Assembly (NCBI RefSeq): GCF_900103365.1
Contig: NZ_LT629703.1
Span: 4,588,001-4,652,000, forward strand
DNA from: Afipia sp. GAS231
GTDB taxonomy: Bacteria; Pseudomonadota; Alphaproteobacteria; Rhizobiales; Xanthobacteraceae
DNA: 64,000 nucleotides
Direction: 5' to 3'
Positions 28,314 to 36,664 of the stretch are shown in pieces. The position numbers and the translations under genes are program-made. The notes beneath the pieces were generated by a model. That model had not been told where the DNA came from. It was given only the letters and a program-made list of their open reading frames with translations, and ran no database searches. Every line of letters starts with the position of its first letter. Position 1 is the first letter of the stretch.

Positions 28314-29465
28314 TCACCGCTGACCCAGAGCATCAGTGATGGTTTTGAGCATTCCAAAGCGCTGAAAAAAAACCTCCTCGGTATCATTGTCGATGTACTC
28401 GATCCCGCTGCGCGGGACGAGATAGCTGGGCACGCCGGTGTTAACGTCGGACCGCCGGCTGACCTCCAACATGACTGATTCATAGACTTCCTGACCGGGC
28501 TTGCTCACATACCAGTTGGCGAACACTTTTGCGGCATTCGGGTGTGGAACTCCCCTGGCTTGCTTGATGACGCTGAAGCCAGACGCCAAGTAGCCAGGCG
28601 CATCTTCCGGCAAAACTACACCGATGTTCTTGAAATTGGCCCGGAAACGTTCAACCTCGCTTTGAACGCCACCAATAAGGATCGGCGCCGTCCCGCGAAC
28701 CACGCCCTCCATCAACGCGCGATAATCGACGGACAATTTGACCTGCTGGCCCAGATACAGGTCCTTGATGAATTCGAGGCCGAACGCTCTATAGAACCAA
28801 TTGGAGACGCCTTGCCCAGATCCTGGGAAGCGGGGATCGTGCGCTGCGATCTTTCCGCGGTACTTCGGGTCGAGTAGATCTTTCCAGGTCTTGATTTCAT
28901 CTGGCTTCACGACGTCCGTGTTCACCACCAGCCAGCCGAAGACGTAGTCTGCGCCGAGCAGAAGATACTGACCGGCATTGTCAAAGAACTTGTATTTGCC
29001 GTCGCGGAAATTTTGGGGCGCGACACCCGGAAGCATCAACTGCGGCAGGATCGGTTCCAGCAAATTGTCCCTCATCATCATGAGTTCCCAACCGCCACTC
29101 AGCACAGCGTCAATTGTCACATTCTTTGCGCGCGCTTCCGCTTCAAAACGAACCGACTGCTCAGAGGTACTGCCGCCGAGGAAATTAAGCCGAACACCGG
29201 TGTCCCGCTTGAAAGCAGCGCTCATCTGCACGGCCAGCGTCGGAAATCCCGCAACATTGACTTGGCCTTCGCTGCGGGCCGCCGCGAGAACACGATTCCA
29301 TTCCGGTGGAGCGCCGTCCTGCCAATCGGCATTCGCTTGAGCGAAGACACGGCTGCCGGAACCAAGTACTGCGCCTGTTGCTAGCGCACCGCCGAGCAAA
29401 TCGCGCCGGGAAATAGCCGCCGCGCTTGAGACCAACTTGATACGCGATCGGAGCTCATCAGCCAT
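28314..29465 (-). CDS. Tat-exported ABC substrate-binding protein (Fe3+/opine/polyamine type), copy 1
   Basis: A 383-aa periplasmic protein with a Tat signal (SRRDLLGGALATGAVLGSG, with an AQA cleavage region) followed by a type 2 binding-protein fold. It is very similar along its length to the protein at 32359-33477; shared blocks include DPRFPGSGQGVSNW and LPEDAPGYLASGFSVIKQA. No permease is adjacent, but the fused permease and ATPase at 6.6-9.6 kb are of the right type. It lies upstream of the 2-oxoglutarate oxygenase gene on the same strand. The ligand is unknown; small organic anions or metal chelates are typical of the family. Confidence 0.9.
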   Translation of the reverse strand: MADELRSRIKLVSSAAAISRRDLLGGALATGAVLGSGSRVFAQANADWQDGAPPEWNRVLAAARSEGQVNVAGFPTLAVQMSAAFKRDTGVRLNFLGGSTSEQSVRFEAEARAKNVTIDAVLSGGWELMMMRDNLLEPILPQLMLPGVAPQNFRDGKYKFFDNAGQYLLLGADYVFGWLVVNTDVVKPDEIKTWKDLLDPKYRGKIAAHDPRFPGSGQGVSNWFYRAFGLEFIKDLYLGQQVKLSVDYRALMEGVVRGTAPILIGGVQSEVERFRANFKNIGVVLPEDAPGYLASGFSVIKQARGVPHPNAAKVFANWYVSKPGQEVYESVMLEVSRRSDVNTGVPSYLVPRSGIEYIDNDTEEVFFQRFGMLKTITDALGQR

Positions 29466-29578
29466 TCCGAGGCTCTTTCACAAGCAGTCAGTCGAGAAGC
29501 ATTCGCCTATAATATATAAAAGCTTTACATATAAAATATCGTCACAAAACCTCGCTGTCAACAAACACGGGGAGTAAA

Positions 29579-29940
29579 ATGACCGATAGGGTGTGGGATC
29601 GCTTCGTGTCCAAGCGCGACCAGCAGGTACGCGCTGCCGCTGGCCACGACAAACGCGTAGGCTTCGGCAAGCGCCCGGCAATTTCAGCGGCGCGCGTCAA
29701 GGACCTTCCCATCATTTATGCCTCGGCTGCATTTAGAGACGATGCCTGGGATGGCGGCAGCCGGGTGTAGAAGAGCAGTCGTGTCAGAGAGCGCTGCTGG
29801 CCCAGCGCAGCAACGCAGACGGAAATAAGATCGTCTCGGAGCGCGGTGGTTGCGTCGCTGCTTGCCGAGGATTGGGGCCGGCATACAAGCAACGCTGGTT
29901 GGGAAGCACGATGGATTGTTCCACGAGCGTTTAGCATCGG
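29579..29940 (+). pseudogene. Isochorismatase/cysteine-hydrolase pseudogene with internal deletion
   Basis: A GGGGAG ribosome binding site and an ATG are intact. The frame reads MTDRVWDRFVSKRDQQVRAA and GFGKRPAI, as in N-carbamoylsarcosine amidase-like hydrolases, then jumps directly to ARVKDLPIIYASAAFRDDAW, which normally lies ~50 residues later. A stop follows at 29768-29770, and DGNKIVSE appears in another frame. The segment with the catalytic Asp of the N-terminal strand is missing. The enzyme would have hydrolysed an amide or carbamoyl compound, which fits the catabolic neighbourhood. Confidence 0.55.
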
Positions 29941-30684
29941 AGACTCGATCGAGGGACTACCAGACCTCGTTCGATTGCGTGGAAAACACGAACTCACCTC
30001 CGACAACCTGCCGCGTTTTCTGTAGCTTTCAAATCCGCAAGATCCAACTACAGCCAAGGTGTTGTTCGTGAATGATATACCTTCCGTGTTTGGTCCGTCC
30101 GCCCGCGACGCCGTTGAGATCACCAGCGATCCACTTGTGATCGATATCCGTCAAAAGCTTCTATGGCTGAAGGCGCTCGAGGCGAAGGGGCCGACGAATG
30201 ACATAATCCATCTACCAAACAAGCTCGGCATAAGTCGCTATATGTTTATTGGCGACCGTTCGTGAGATCGGGGCCGAAAGACGGCACCTCGGGAACGATT
30301 GCGCTCGTTCCGCGGAGCGACCGCTCTCGTAGTTTGGGCCCCGCGTGCCGCCCGCTTCCCGACGTCCGTTCCGGGGGGCAATAACAGAAGTGCCGGTCCC
30401 GAGATAGGATTTCCGCTCTGACTCCGTGAGCGGACATCGGCGGAGCTCTTGATTGCTATCTGGTGTGAATTTTAGACAGCTGTTCGATCCAGATTTCCGG
30501 TGTCATCGAGGGCACTTTGAGGGCAGAACGGTTGTTCGCGAATTCGATCGTGAGCAATCTTGGCAGGGCGTCGGTCTGTCCTGCCAGCAGCATTAGTTTG
30601 GACGAGACCAGCGCCCCCAGCTAGGCGGCCAGCGATCAGTACTTGGCTTGCGGCAATATGTTTCCTATCAGCTCGCGGCTGCCC
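29941..30684. other. Decayed stretch
   Basis: Short frames only. A minus-strand stretch near 30470-30640 reads LPRLLTIEFANNRSALKV, which looks protein-like, but no start or family is evident. The frame 30059-30265 likewise has no recognised motif. Confidence 0.35.
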
Positions 30685-31134
30685 TCAATCGAGACCGTAG
30701 CGCGCCCGGTTAGCGGCAGCATTCGCTTGAATAAACGCTTCGCGATCGGCGCCTTGGAGCGTCTGTAGCGTTGCAAATTCGTCTCGGTTGAACTGAGTTT
30801 GGTCACCCCGCGGACGGAAATTGATGAAGCTGACTCCGTTTTGTCCCGCGATGAAAGAGTAAAGTGTGTTGCCAGGTATATAGACCGAAGATCCAGGGCC
30901 GAGCGTGCGCTGGCCCATGATCAACTCTCCCCCAACGACATACACAATCTCATCTTCGAGATGGGCATGGATTGCGGTCCGGAAGCCCGGCGGCATGTGG
31001 ACCTCATGACATTGTGGCGCATCGGCGCCGAACGAATGTCGCATCCAGCCAGCCGATTCCGTCTTGGATCCGGCCAGCGTCTCCGCGACTACATCGGGCG
31101 CTTCCCTATCGTAGAAATGCATCTTTTTTAGCAT
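30685..31134 (-). CDS. Cupin-domain protein
   Basis: A 149-aa single-domain cupin. Motif 1 is PGFRTAIHAHLEDEIVYVVGGELIMG (His, His, Glu metal ligands present) and motif 2 is PGNTLYSFIAG, in which the usual final His is absent, so metal binding may be weaker than normal. The start at 31134 (MLKKMHFYD) was chosen because the frame upstream reads as random sequence and GAAGG lies close by. Possible roles include isomerase, dioxygenase-like or sensor. It stands alone between relics. Confidence 0.75.
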   Translation of the reverse strand: MLKKMHFYDREAPDVVAETLAGSKTESAGWMRHSFGADAPQCHEVHMPPGFRTAIHAHLEDEIVYVVGGELIMGQRTLGPGSSVYIPGNTLYSFIAGQNGVSFINFRPRGDQTQFNRDEFATLQTLQGADREAFIQANAAANRARYGLD

Positions 31135-32358
31135 GAAGCCTTCTTTCAAAATTGAGGTGGGTCGGTACTCGGCCGTCCAACGAAGCGAGAGTGCGAGCTG
31201 GTCAAAGACCAAAACGAGTGAATATCGCGAATATCAGACGAAGCTATGGAACATATTTTCCCCTCGCGAACGTTTTCAGTGTTGCGGATTTTGGGATTCC
31301 CTCTCGCAACGCGCATACAATGCTCAGCCAAAGCTGCCGCCCACGCCGACAAGGCAGGCGCACTCGAAGGGCTGAGCGATAAGAGATCGCACACGGGTGG
31401 TCGCAGATAATGACACGTCCGTCGAACTCCTGGTCACCTACACCCGCAAGAACGGTTACTGGACGTTGGCGCAAGTGACCTCGATCATCCGCTTCCCCAT
31501 GTACTCCGACCTCTCGCTGCCGTACGCGCGAGAACCAGACGCCAAGTCGTTTCGAGTAAATGCTTTAGCCGCAACGTTAGTGCCATACCGCAGAGGCGGG
31601 GCGGGCTCGGGAGCATGGTGCCTTCATTGCTCGATCACCGCGAAGAAGGTTTTCACAACGCCCGCTCGGTAAGAAACTGTGAGACTCCCTCTCCATGAGA
31701 AACTGTCGCGCCAGCGTATATTTTATGTCTCGAGTAATCTGCAGGCAAGTCCAAAAGCAACAGTTCAAGCTCAAAGCTTATAGATGCTTCACAAATCGCT
31801 TGCGGGAGAAGAGCGCCACACGGAGCCGACCATCTGCGCGACAGACAACTTTTCAGAACTTCAGACATTTGATTAAGCATCGATTGCTGTCAGCTTGATC
31901 GCAAAGGTCGTAATCTTCAGGGGATGCGAGGAGCCGGCAACGGGGTGCAATTCGCGTGCGGGTAGAGTGCTCGCAAGAGGTCATCGAAATTCTCTCACTG
32001 GTACGTGTTTAGTGGCTTTAGGACTCGCCTATAGCGTCACACCTGCTGCGCGCTGACGAAGTGAGCGAGCTTCGTCCGCCCTGGGTATCGGTCCGTCCGG
32101 TACGGGGCAACATCTAGGATCAATGCTAAAGGCGACCTTCTAGAGTTCTTGCAGATCGCCAACCTCGTGGGCACCATGTGATCACTCCGCTTGCCCCTGT
32201 ACCGCGCTGGGAGCCGTATGTGGGATCGATAGGCCAACGCAGGCGCATTCTGATGCACCTTCGCGGAGTCGAGGTAGCGCTATTCTGTTAGAAAAGAGTG
32301 CGGTGCTTTAGGCTTTGTGTAGCGATCTTATTCACTCACGGAATCAAGGGTGCGTAGC
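31135..32358. other. Decayed stretch upstream of the second binding-protein gene
   Basis: About 1.2 kb without a convincing gene. The plus-strand frame at 31397-31672 has a protein-like start (SVELLVTYTRKNGYWTLAQV) but no recognised family and no ribosome binding site. The last ~100 bases precede the binding-protein gene and probably carry its promoter. Confidence 0.35.
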
Positions 32359-33477
32359 ATGCCGAAAACTTCAGCTATTTCTCGTCGTGACCTAATCGTA
32401 GGTTCGTTAGCAGCTGGTGCAATGTTTGGCTCACAGCATCGCTCTCTCGCTCAAGCAAGCGCTGACTGGCAGGCTGGTGCCCCGCCGGAGTGGTTTGACA
32501 TTCTTGCTGCAGCTCGCCGTGAAGGCCAAGTAAATATAGCCGCGTTTCCGGCGCTTTCCGCCAAGATGAGCGCTGCTTTCAAGCGGGACACCGGGATTCA
32601 AATAAACTTTATTGGCGGCAATACGGCGGAGCAGTCAGCGCGCCTCGCAGCAGAAGCTCGAGCGAAAAATGTGACGATTGATGCAGCGATAGGTGGCGCG
32701 TGGGAACTGCAGCTTATGAGGGAGAATTTGCTAGAGCCGATATTGCCGCAGTTGATCCTTCCTGGTGTCGCACCTGAGAATTTTCACGGTGGTAAGCAAA
32801 AGTTTTTCGACAACGCAGGTCGGTACCTTCTGGTCGGCTCGAACTATGTCTTTGGCTGGCTTGTAGTTAATACCGACCTAGTTAAGCCCGAAGAAATTAC
32901 GACCTGGAGAGACCTGCTCAAGCCGGAGTTTCTCGGAAAAATTGCAGCGGTCGATCCACGCTTTCCTGGATCAGGACAGGGCGTATCCAATTGGCTTTTT
33001 CGATCGTTTGGTCTGGACTTCATCAAGGAGCTGTATATCGGTCGGCAAGTAAAAATGTCAGTGGACTATCGACAGTTAATGGATGGCCTTGTTCGAGGAA
33101 CCACACCAATTGTCATTGGCATGGTCCAAAGCCAGGTGGAGCGGTTTCGCGCCAGCTTTAAAACGGTCGGCGTTGTTTTGCCGGAAGATGCGCCTGGTTA
33201 TTTGGCGTCGGGATTTAGCGTCATCAAGCAAGCCCAAGGTATTCCGCATCCCAATGCGGCGAAGGTGTTCACCAATTGGTATGTTAGCAGGCCTGGTCAG
33301 GAAGTTTACGAATCGGTCATGTTGGAGGTTAGTCGTCGGAACGACGTGAATACTGGTGTGCCCGACTATCTCGTCGCTCGAGAGAACGTTAAATACTTCG
33401 ACTATGATAATGAGGACGTTTTTTTTGAAAAGTTCGCCGCGCTCCGACTTATCAATGCGGCGTTCGGGCAGCGATGA
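32359..33477 (+). CDS. Tat-exported ABC substrate-binding protein (Fe3+/opine/polyamine type), copy 2
   Basis: A 372-aa periplasmic protein with a Tat signal (ISRRDLIVGSLAAGAMFGS) and the same fold and many identical blocks as the protein at 28314-29465, differing mostly in the signal region and C-terminus. The ATG at 32359 has AAGGG 8 bases upstream; a GTG at 32350 is the alternative. A short remnant of a fused permease gene lies ~430 bases downstream, so this was probably once the first gene of a duplicate transporter operon. It may now work with the permease and ATPase at 6.6-9.6 kb. Confidence 0.9.
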   Translation: MPKTSAISRRDLIVGSLAAGAMFGSQHRSLAQASADWQAGAPPEWFDILAAARREGQVNIAAFPALSAKMSAAFKRDTGIQINFIGGNTAEQSARLAAEARAKNVTIDAAIGGAWELQLMRENLLEPILPQLILPGVAPENFHGGKQKFFDNAGRYLLVGSNYVFGWLVVNTDLVKPEEITTWRDLLKPEFLGKIAAVDPRFPGSGQGVSNWLFRSFGLDFIKELYIGRQVKMSVDYRQLMDGLVRGTTPIVIGMVQSQVERFRASFKTVGVVLPEDAPGYLASGFSVIKQAQGIPHPNAAKVFTNWYVSRPGQEVYESVMLEVSRRNDVNTGVPDYLVARENVKYFDYDNEDVFFEKFAALRLINAAFGQR

Positions 33478-33909
33478 ATGCCGAATAGACGAATGACTAG
33501 CGCAAAGATACATTCGCGTACTACCGCGGCCGTAAGCGCCGAGATGGCTCACGATGGACAACAGCATCTGACTCCCTTGTGTGTGAGGAGCGGTTCGCTT
33601 CGCAGCGAAGACATCTGCTTCAAGCTTGCGGTTGACGATCCCGCCCCGGTGGCTGTGATCCATCCCACGGTGATGCGCAATGCACGAATGCTCAGCTCTA
33701 CGTTAGGAACGCTGTTGCAGAGTGCAGCAAATTAGAAGCGCAAATCAGCGGGCCGGATGCGAGCGCACATTGCTCGTTATCAACGGGAGGCTAGAGTCAA
33801 AGGGGGGTTACAACAGTGAAAGCGGCGTTTTAGGGACGACGTGAGGACGCCTGATTGCTGACAGAGCAGGGAAGTTATACTGCGGACTAGTCATCTCCCG
33901 CCGTCGCGC
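33478..33909. other. Gap between binding-protein gene and permease relic
   Basis: About 430 bases, where most of a permease gene would be expected. No frame here resembles the rest of the permease, so the deletion is nearly complete. Nothing else seen. Confidence 0.4.
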
Positions 33910-34032
33910 ATGTTTGGCGACGCGATCGCTGGGCGGTTGGAGGCAGCTTTCGTTAGTGCGGTTGTGACAATGTTGATTGCGCTGGCTACAGCCTTGTTCG
34001 TTGTTCGGATGTGCGACGGAAATTCGATTCAG
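33910..34032 (+). pseudogene. C-terminal remnant of a duplicate fused ABC permease
   Basis: These 41 codons read MFGDAIAGRLEAAFVSAVV and end ...VRMCDGNSIQ. They align without gaps to the last 41 codons of the intact permease at 8260-8382 (MFGYALSGRLEAASVVGVI ... IRMGEQNSIK). The stop is lost, and the frame runs on to 34158. All other parts of the gene are gone. It lies just behind the second binding-protein gene, as expected for a decayed binding protein-permease operon. Confidence 0.8.
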
Positions 34033-34144
34033 ATGGCGATACAACTCTTCTCTGATCCACCGGGAGGCTGGGGCCGCCAGATAGCGAGCGCGAGATGTTT
34101 CACTGATGAAGACGGTTCTCACAAAACTATTCAAGGTATAGATA

Positions 34145-34158
34145 TTTTAAGCTTATAA
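34145..34158. promoter_or_regulatory. Near-palindrome TTTTAAGCTTATAA
   Basis: An AT-rich, AAGCTT-centred inverted repeat with one mismatch, upstream of the Rieske ferredoxin operon. It matches sites at 6476-6489 and 14153-14168, and is nearly identical to the -10 region (TTTTAAGCCTATAA) of the small RNA promoter at 62551-62564. It could therefore be part of a promoter rather than an operator. Confidence 0.35.
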
Positions 34159-34416
34159 CGCTTGCTGAGGCCATTCGAGTATGCTAACTAAAAACTCATA
34201 GGATCGCGCGCCGCCTTCTTGATTGGGTCGCCCCATCTTTCGAAATCATGATGCGAAATCATTTTTTCTTCGGGGTTGGCTGAGTTGCTTGAGAAAGTCC
34301 GCCCATGCGGTTTTGCTCAGGCGTGAATTTAAATCAAGTCTGATTGGACTGCTTAATGGCAGCGGCTGGCGGCGTTCCTGCTTCGGTTGATCCAGTGCGA
34401 AAATAGGGAGGGCGTC
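34159..34416. other. Leader region of the Rieske ferredoxin operon
   Basis: About 260 bases with no gene. It contains a short direct repeat (CGAAATCAT) near 34240 and is AT-rich at its left end. Probably the promoter and leader of the next operon. Confidence 0.35.
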
Positions 34417-34782
34417 ATGGCGCGGGTTTTCGTGTGCAAGGATGGAGAGCTCAAAGACGGCGACGTTCGTATCGTGAGCGCGGGAACAAGCGAAATCGGC
34501 GTATATCGGCACGCTGGCCAGTATTACGCATATCGGAATCATTGCGTTCACCAGGGCGGTCCAGTTTGCGAGGGTGTCAAAATTGGAAAAGTGGTCGAAA
34601 TTTTGAATTCCGACCGTGGATATGCCGGCGAGGTGTTTGACGACAGCGACCCGCACATCGTCTGTCCTTGGCATGGCTGGGAGTATCGTCTTCTGACTGG
34701 TGAAAACGCCGTTGATCCTAAGATGAAACTGAAGCGGTACGAAGTTGTGCATAGCGGCGGGGTTATCTATGTCGATGCCTGA
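34417..34782 (+). CDS. Rieske-type ferredoxin
   Basis: A 121-aa soluble Rieske [2Fe-2S] protein with ligands Cys43, His45, Cys83 and His86 (CVHQGGPVCEG...CPWHGWEY). Such proteins carry electrons to oxygenases or act as small oxygenase-associated subunits. The spacing between the two ligand pairs is longer than in standard ferredoxins because of an insert containing VVEILNSDRGYAGEVFDD. The ATG at 34417 has GGGAGGG 4 bases upstream. Its 3' end overlaps the next gene by 14 bases, and the amidohydrolase gene follows, so the three form an operon. Confidence 0.9.
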   Translation: MARVFVCKDGELKDGDVRIVSAGTSEIGVYRHAGQYYAYRNHCVHQGGPVCEGVKIGKVVEILNSDRGYAGEVFDDSDPHIVCPWHGWEYRLLTGENAVDPKMKLKRYEVVHSGGVIYVDA

Positions 34783-35083
34783 CGATCTGCTCTGCGCGGA
34801 TGTCGCCGCGGTCGCGTTGCGTCTGCGTGCCGCATCTGGTGATCCTTCGCTGTTATCGGATGAGGCGCTCCAACAGCTTCTCTGCGCCGCAGTGCGATTA
34901 TACGGTCAAAAGAATGTCGATGGTCAGTGTATGCGGGCCTTTCCAGAGGGAGGCGGTGGCGTGACGGCAACCGACGTCATGATTGCCACGACAGCCATGC
35001 TCCATGCCGTGAACGTGCAGATGTTTGAACTCGGAATGTGGCAGGCCTGGACAGGCACTCACTCGCTGCATCAGGGCGAGTAA
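34769..35083 (+). CDS. Small conserved-looking protein, 104 aa, between Rieske ferredoxin and amidohydrolase
   Basis: A soluble helical protein that overlaps the ferredoxin gene and lies 14 bases before the amidohydrolase gene. GGCGGGG lies upstream of the ATG at 34769. The second half (GGGVTATDVMIATTAMLHAVNVQMFELGMWQAW) is strongly patterned, as in a real protein. I recognise no family. The tight packing suggests that it works with the other two products, perhaps as a subunit or assembly factor. Confidence 0.65.
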   Translation: MSMPDDLLCADVAAVALRLRAASGDPSLLSDEALQQLLCAAVRLYGQKNVDGQCMRAFPEGGGGVTATDVMIATTAMLHAVNVQMFELGMWQAWTGTHSLHQGE

Positions 35084-35097
35084 TAAGGATAAAAAAA

Positions 35098-36333
35098 ATG
35101 AACGAGATGAATCCCGGCGGTTTCCGCGATCATTCTTTGGATGAATTCGATACAACTAAGCTGCTTGGCAATGCGCGTAAGCAAGCTGAGGATCGTGGAT
35201 ATGAAGACTTCCTAATTGTCGACGTGGATTCTCATCATTACGAAACAGATAATTTTTCTGAGATCATCGAATATATCGAGGATCCTGTGCTGCGGCATGC
35301 TGCGCAATTCTCCAAAGGCGGAGTTCTGTTGGCAAGCCAAGGTCCAATGGGTAACCAAGAGATGTCAGGGCGTATTACGCGGTATTCGGGGCGGCGCCGA
35401 GAAAAGACGCCGCCAGAGCCGCACCGCGAGATCACGCTGACTAAACGCTGGATGGATGCGTTGGGCGTGGACATCGCATGTCTGTTCCCGACGCCGATGC
35501 TCGCTCTTGGTATGCACCCGCGCGTTAACGTCGAGGTCGAGTTGGCGACTGCGTATAATAGGTGGCTTTGTGAGCGCGTAATGTCGCAGGAGAGGCGCAT
35601 CAAATCGATGCTCTATCTACCCATGAACGATCCTGATCGTGCACTAAAGATGATCGAAGAGTTCGGCGACAAGCCTGGAGTAATCGGCTTCCTTGTGACC
35701 ACCGTTCGCTATAAACCGATTTATGACAATATCTACCTGAAGATATACGCGGCATTGGAGGAGCGAGGTTTGCCGCTGGCGTTTCATGCAGGCTACAATT
35801 GGAACGACCAGATGATCTCGACCGCTAACAAATTCATTACCGTGCATGCGCTTGGATTCACTTTTTACAATATGGTCCATATGACCAACTGGCTGATGAA
35901 CAGCATGCCAGAGCGATTTCCCAAGTTGAAAGTGATTTGGATTGAGAGCGGGCTGGCGTGGATCCCCTTTTTGATGCAGCGTCTCGACAACGAGTACATG
36001 ATGCGTTCATCGGAAGTGCCTGGTCTGAAAAGACTTCCAAGCGATTATATGCGCGAGATGTTCTACACTTCACAGCCGATGGAGATGGTAAACAACCGAG
36101 AAGCACTTGAGTTGACGCTCAAGATGATCAATGCTGAGACGCAGCTTCTCTACTCTTCGGATTACCCGCATTGGGACATGGATTTGCCGAGCGCAATTTT
36201 TGACCTGCCGTATCTCAGCGACCAGGCAAAGCGCAATATTCTGGGAGAGAATGCGCGTAAGTTATTCAACCTCGAGCCCACGCTCTCCGACTTCAAGCTT
36301 GCGCGTCAACAATCCCGCGGAATGAATCGGTGA
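35098..36333 (+). CDS. Amidohydrolase-2 family protein (metal-dependent TIM barrel)
   Basis: A 411-aa protein of the ACMSD/aminocarboxymuconate decarboxylase-like amidohydrolase family. Metal-site elements are VDVDSHHYE (about residues 40-48), LAFHAGYN, and the late aspartate in YSSDYPHWDMD. Family members decarboxylate or hydrolyse ring-cleavage or aromatic acid intermediates. AAGGA lies 8 bases upstream of the ATG at 35098. It is the last gene of the operon with the Rieske ferredoxin and the 104-aa protein, which suggests that the amidohydrolase acts on an oxygenase product. Confidence 0.88.
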   Translation: MNEMNPGGFRDHSLDEFDTTKLLGNARKQAEDRGYEDFLIVDVDSHHYETDNFSEIIEYIEDPVLRHAAQFSKGGVLLASQGPMGNQEMSGRITRYSGRRREKTPPEPHREITLTKRWMDALGVDIACLFPTPMLALGMHPRVNVEVELATAYNRWLCERVMSQERRIKSMLYLPMNDPDRALKMIEEFGDKPGVIGFLVTTVRYKPIYDNIYLKIYAALEERGLPLAFHAGYNWNDQMISTANKFITVHALGFTFYNMVHMTNWLMNSMPERFPKLKVIWIESGLAWIPFLMQRLDNEYMMRSSEVPGLKRLPSDYMREMFYTSQPMEMVNNREALELTLKMINAETQLLYSSDYPHWDMDLPSAIFDLPYLSDQAKRNILGENARKLFNLEPTLSDFKLARQQSRGMNR

Positions 36334-36664
36334 AATCGGCTGGGATGTTTCTTGCGGTCGCAGGGCTTCGGCGAGCCGCAGTTCGCTGCGATAGCGCGCG
36401 AGTGGCGAAAACGCGGTGTGCCGGCTTGCCGAGACGGCGCCTGCCGGTTAATGGACGCCGCCATCGCCTCTAGAGTTTCCGTAGGCCGCCCTTCCTGATA
36501 CGGCGCTTGGGAGATCGCGTTCTCCTAAAGGCTGTCTTGCCGCACGAGCGATATTTTGGTCGAGCAACAGTCGATTCAAAGATCCCTTGGCATCCACGAA
36601 GTTGTTGCATTGGCCGCCGTTGGCGGGAACCACAGTGCTATCGAAAACACCGGAGATGGGGGCC
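36334..36664. other. Gap before the third Mo-hydroxylase gene
   Basis: About 330 bases. One plus-strand frame just after the amidohydrolase reads GFGEPQFAAIAREWRKRGVP, which looks protein-derived but is short and has no start. Otherwise nothing clear. Confidence 0.3.
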
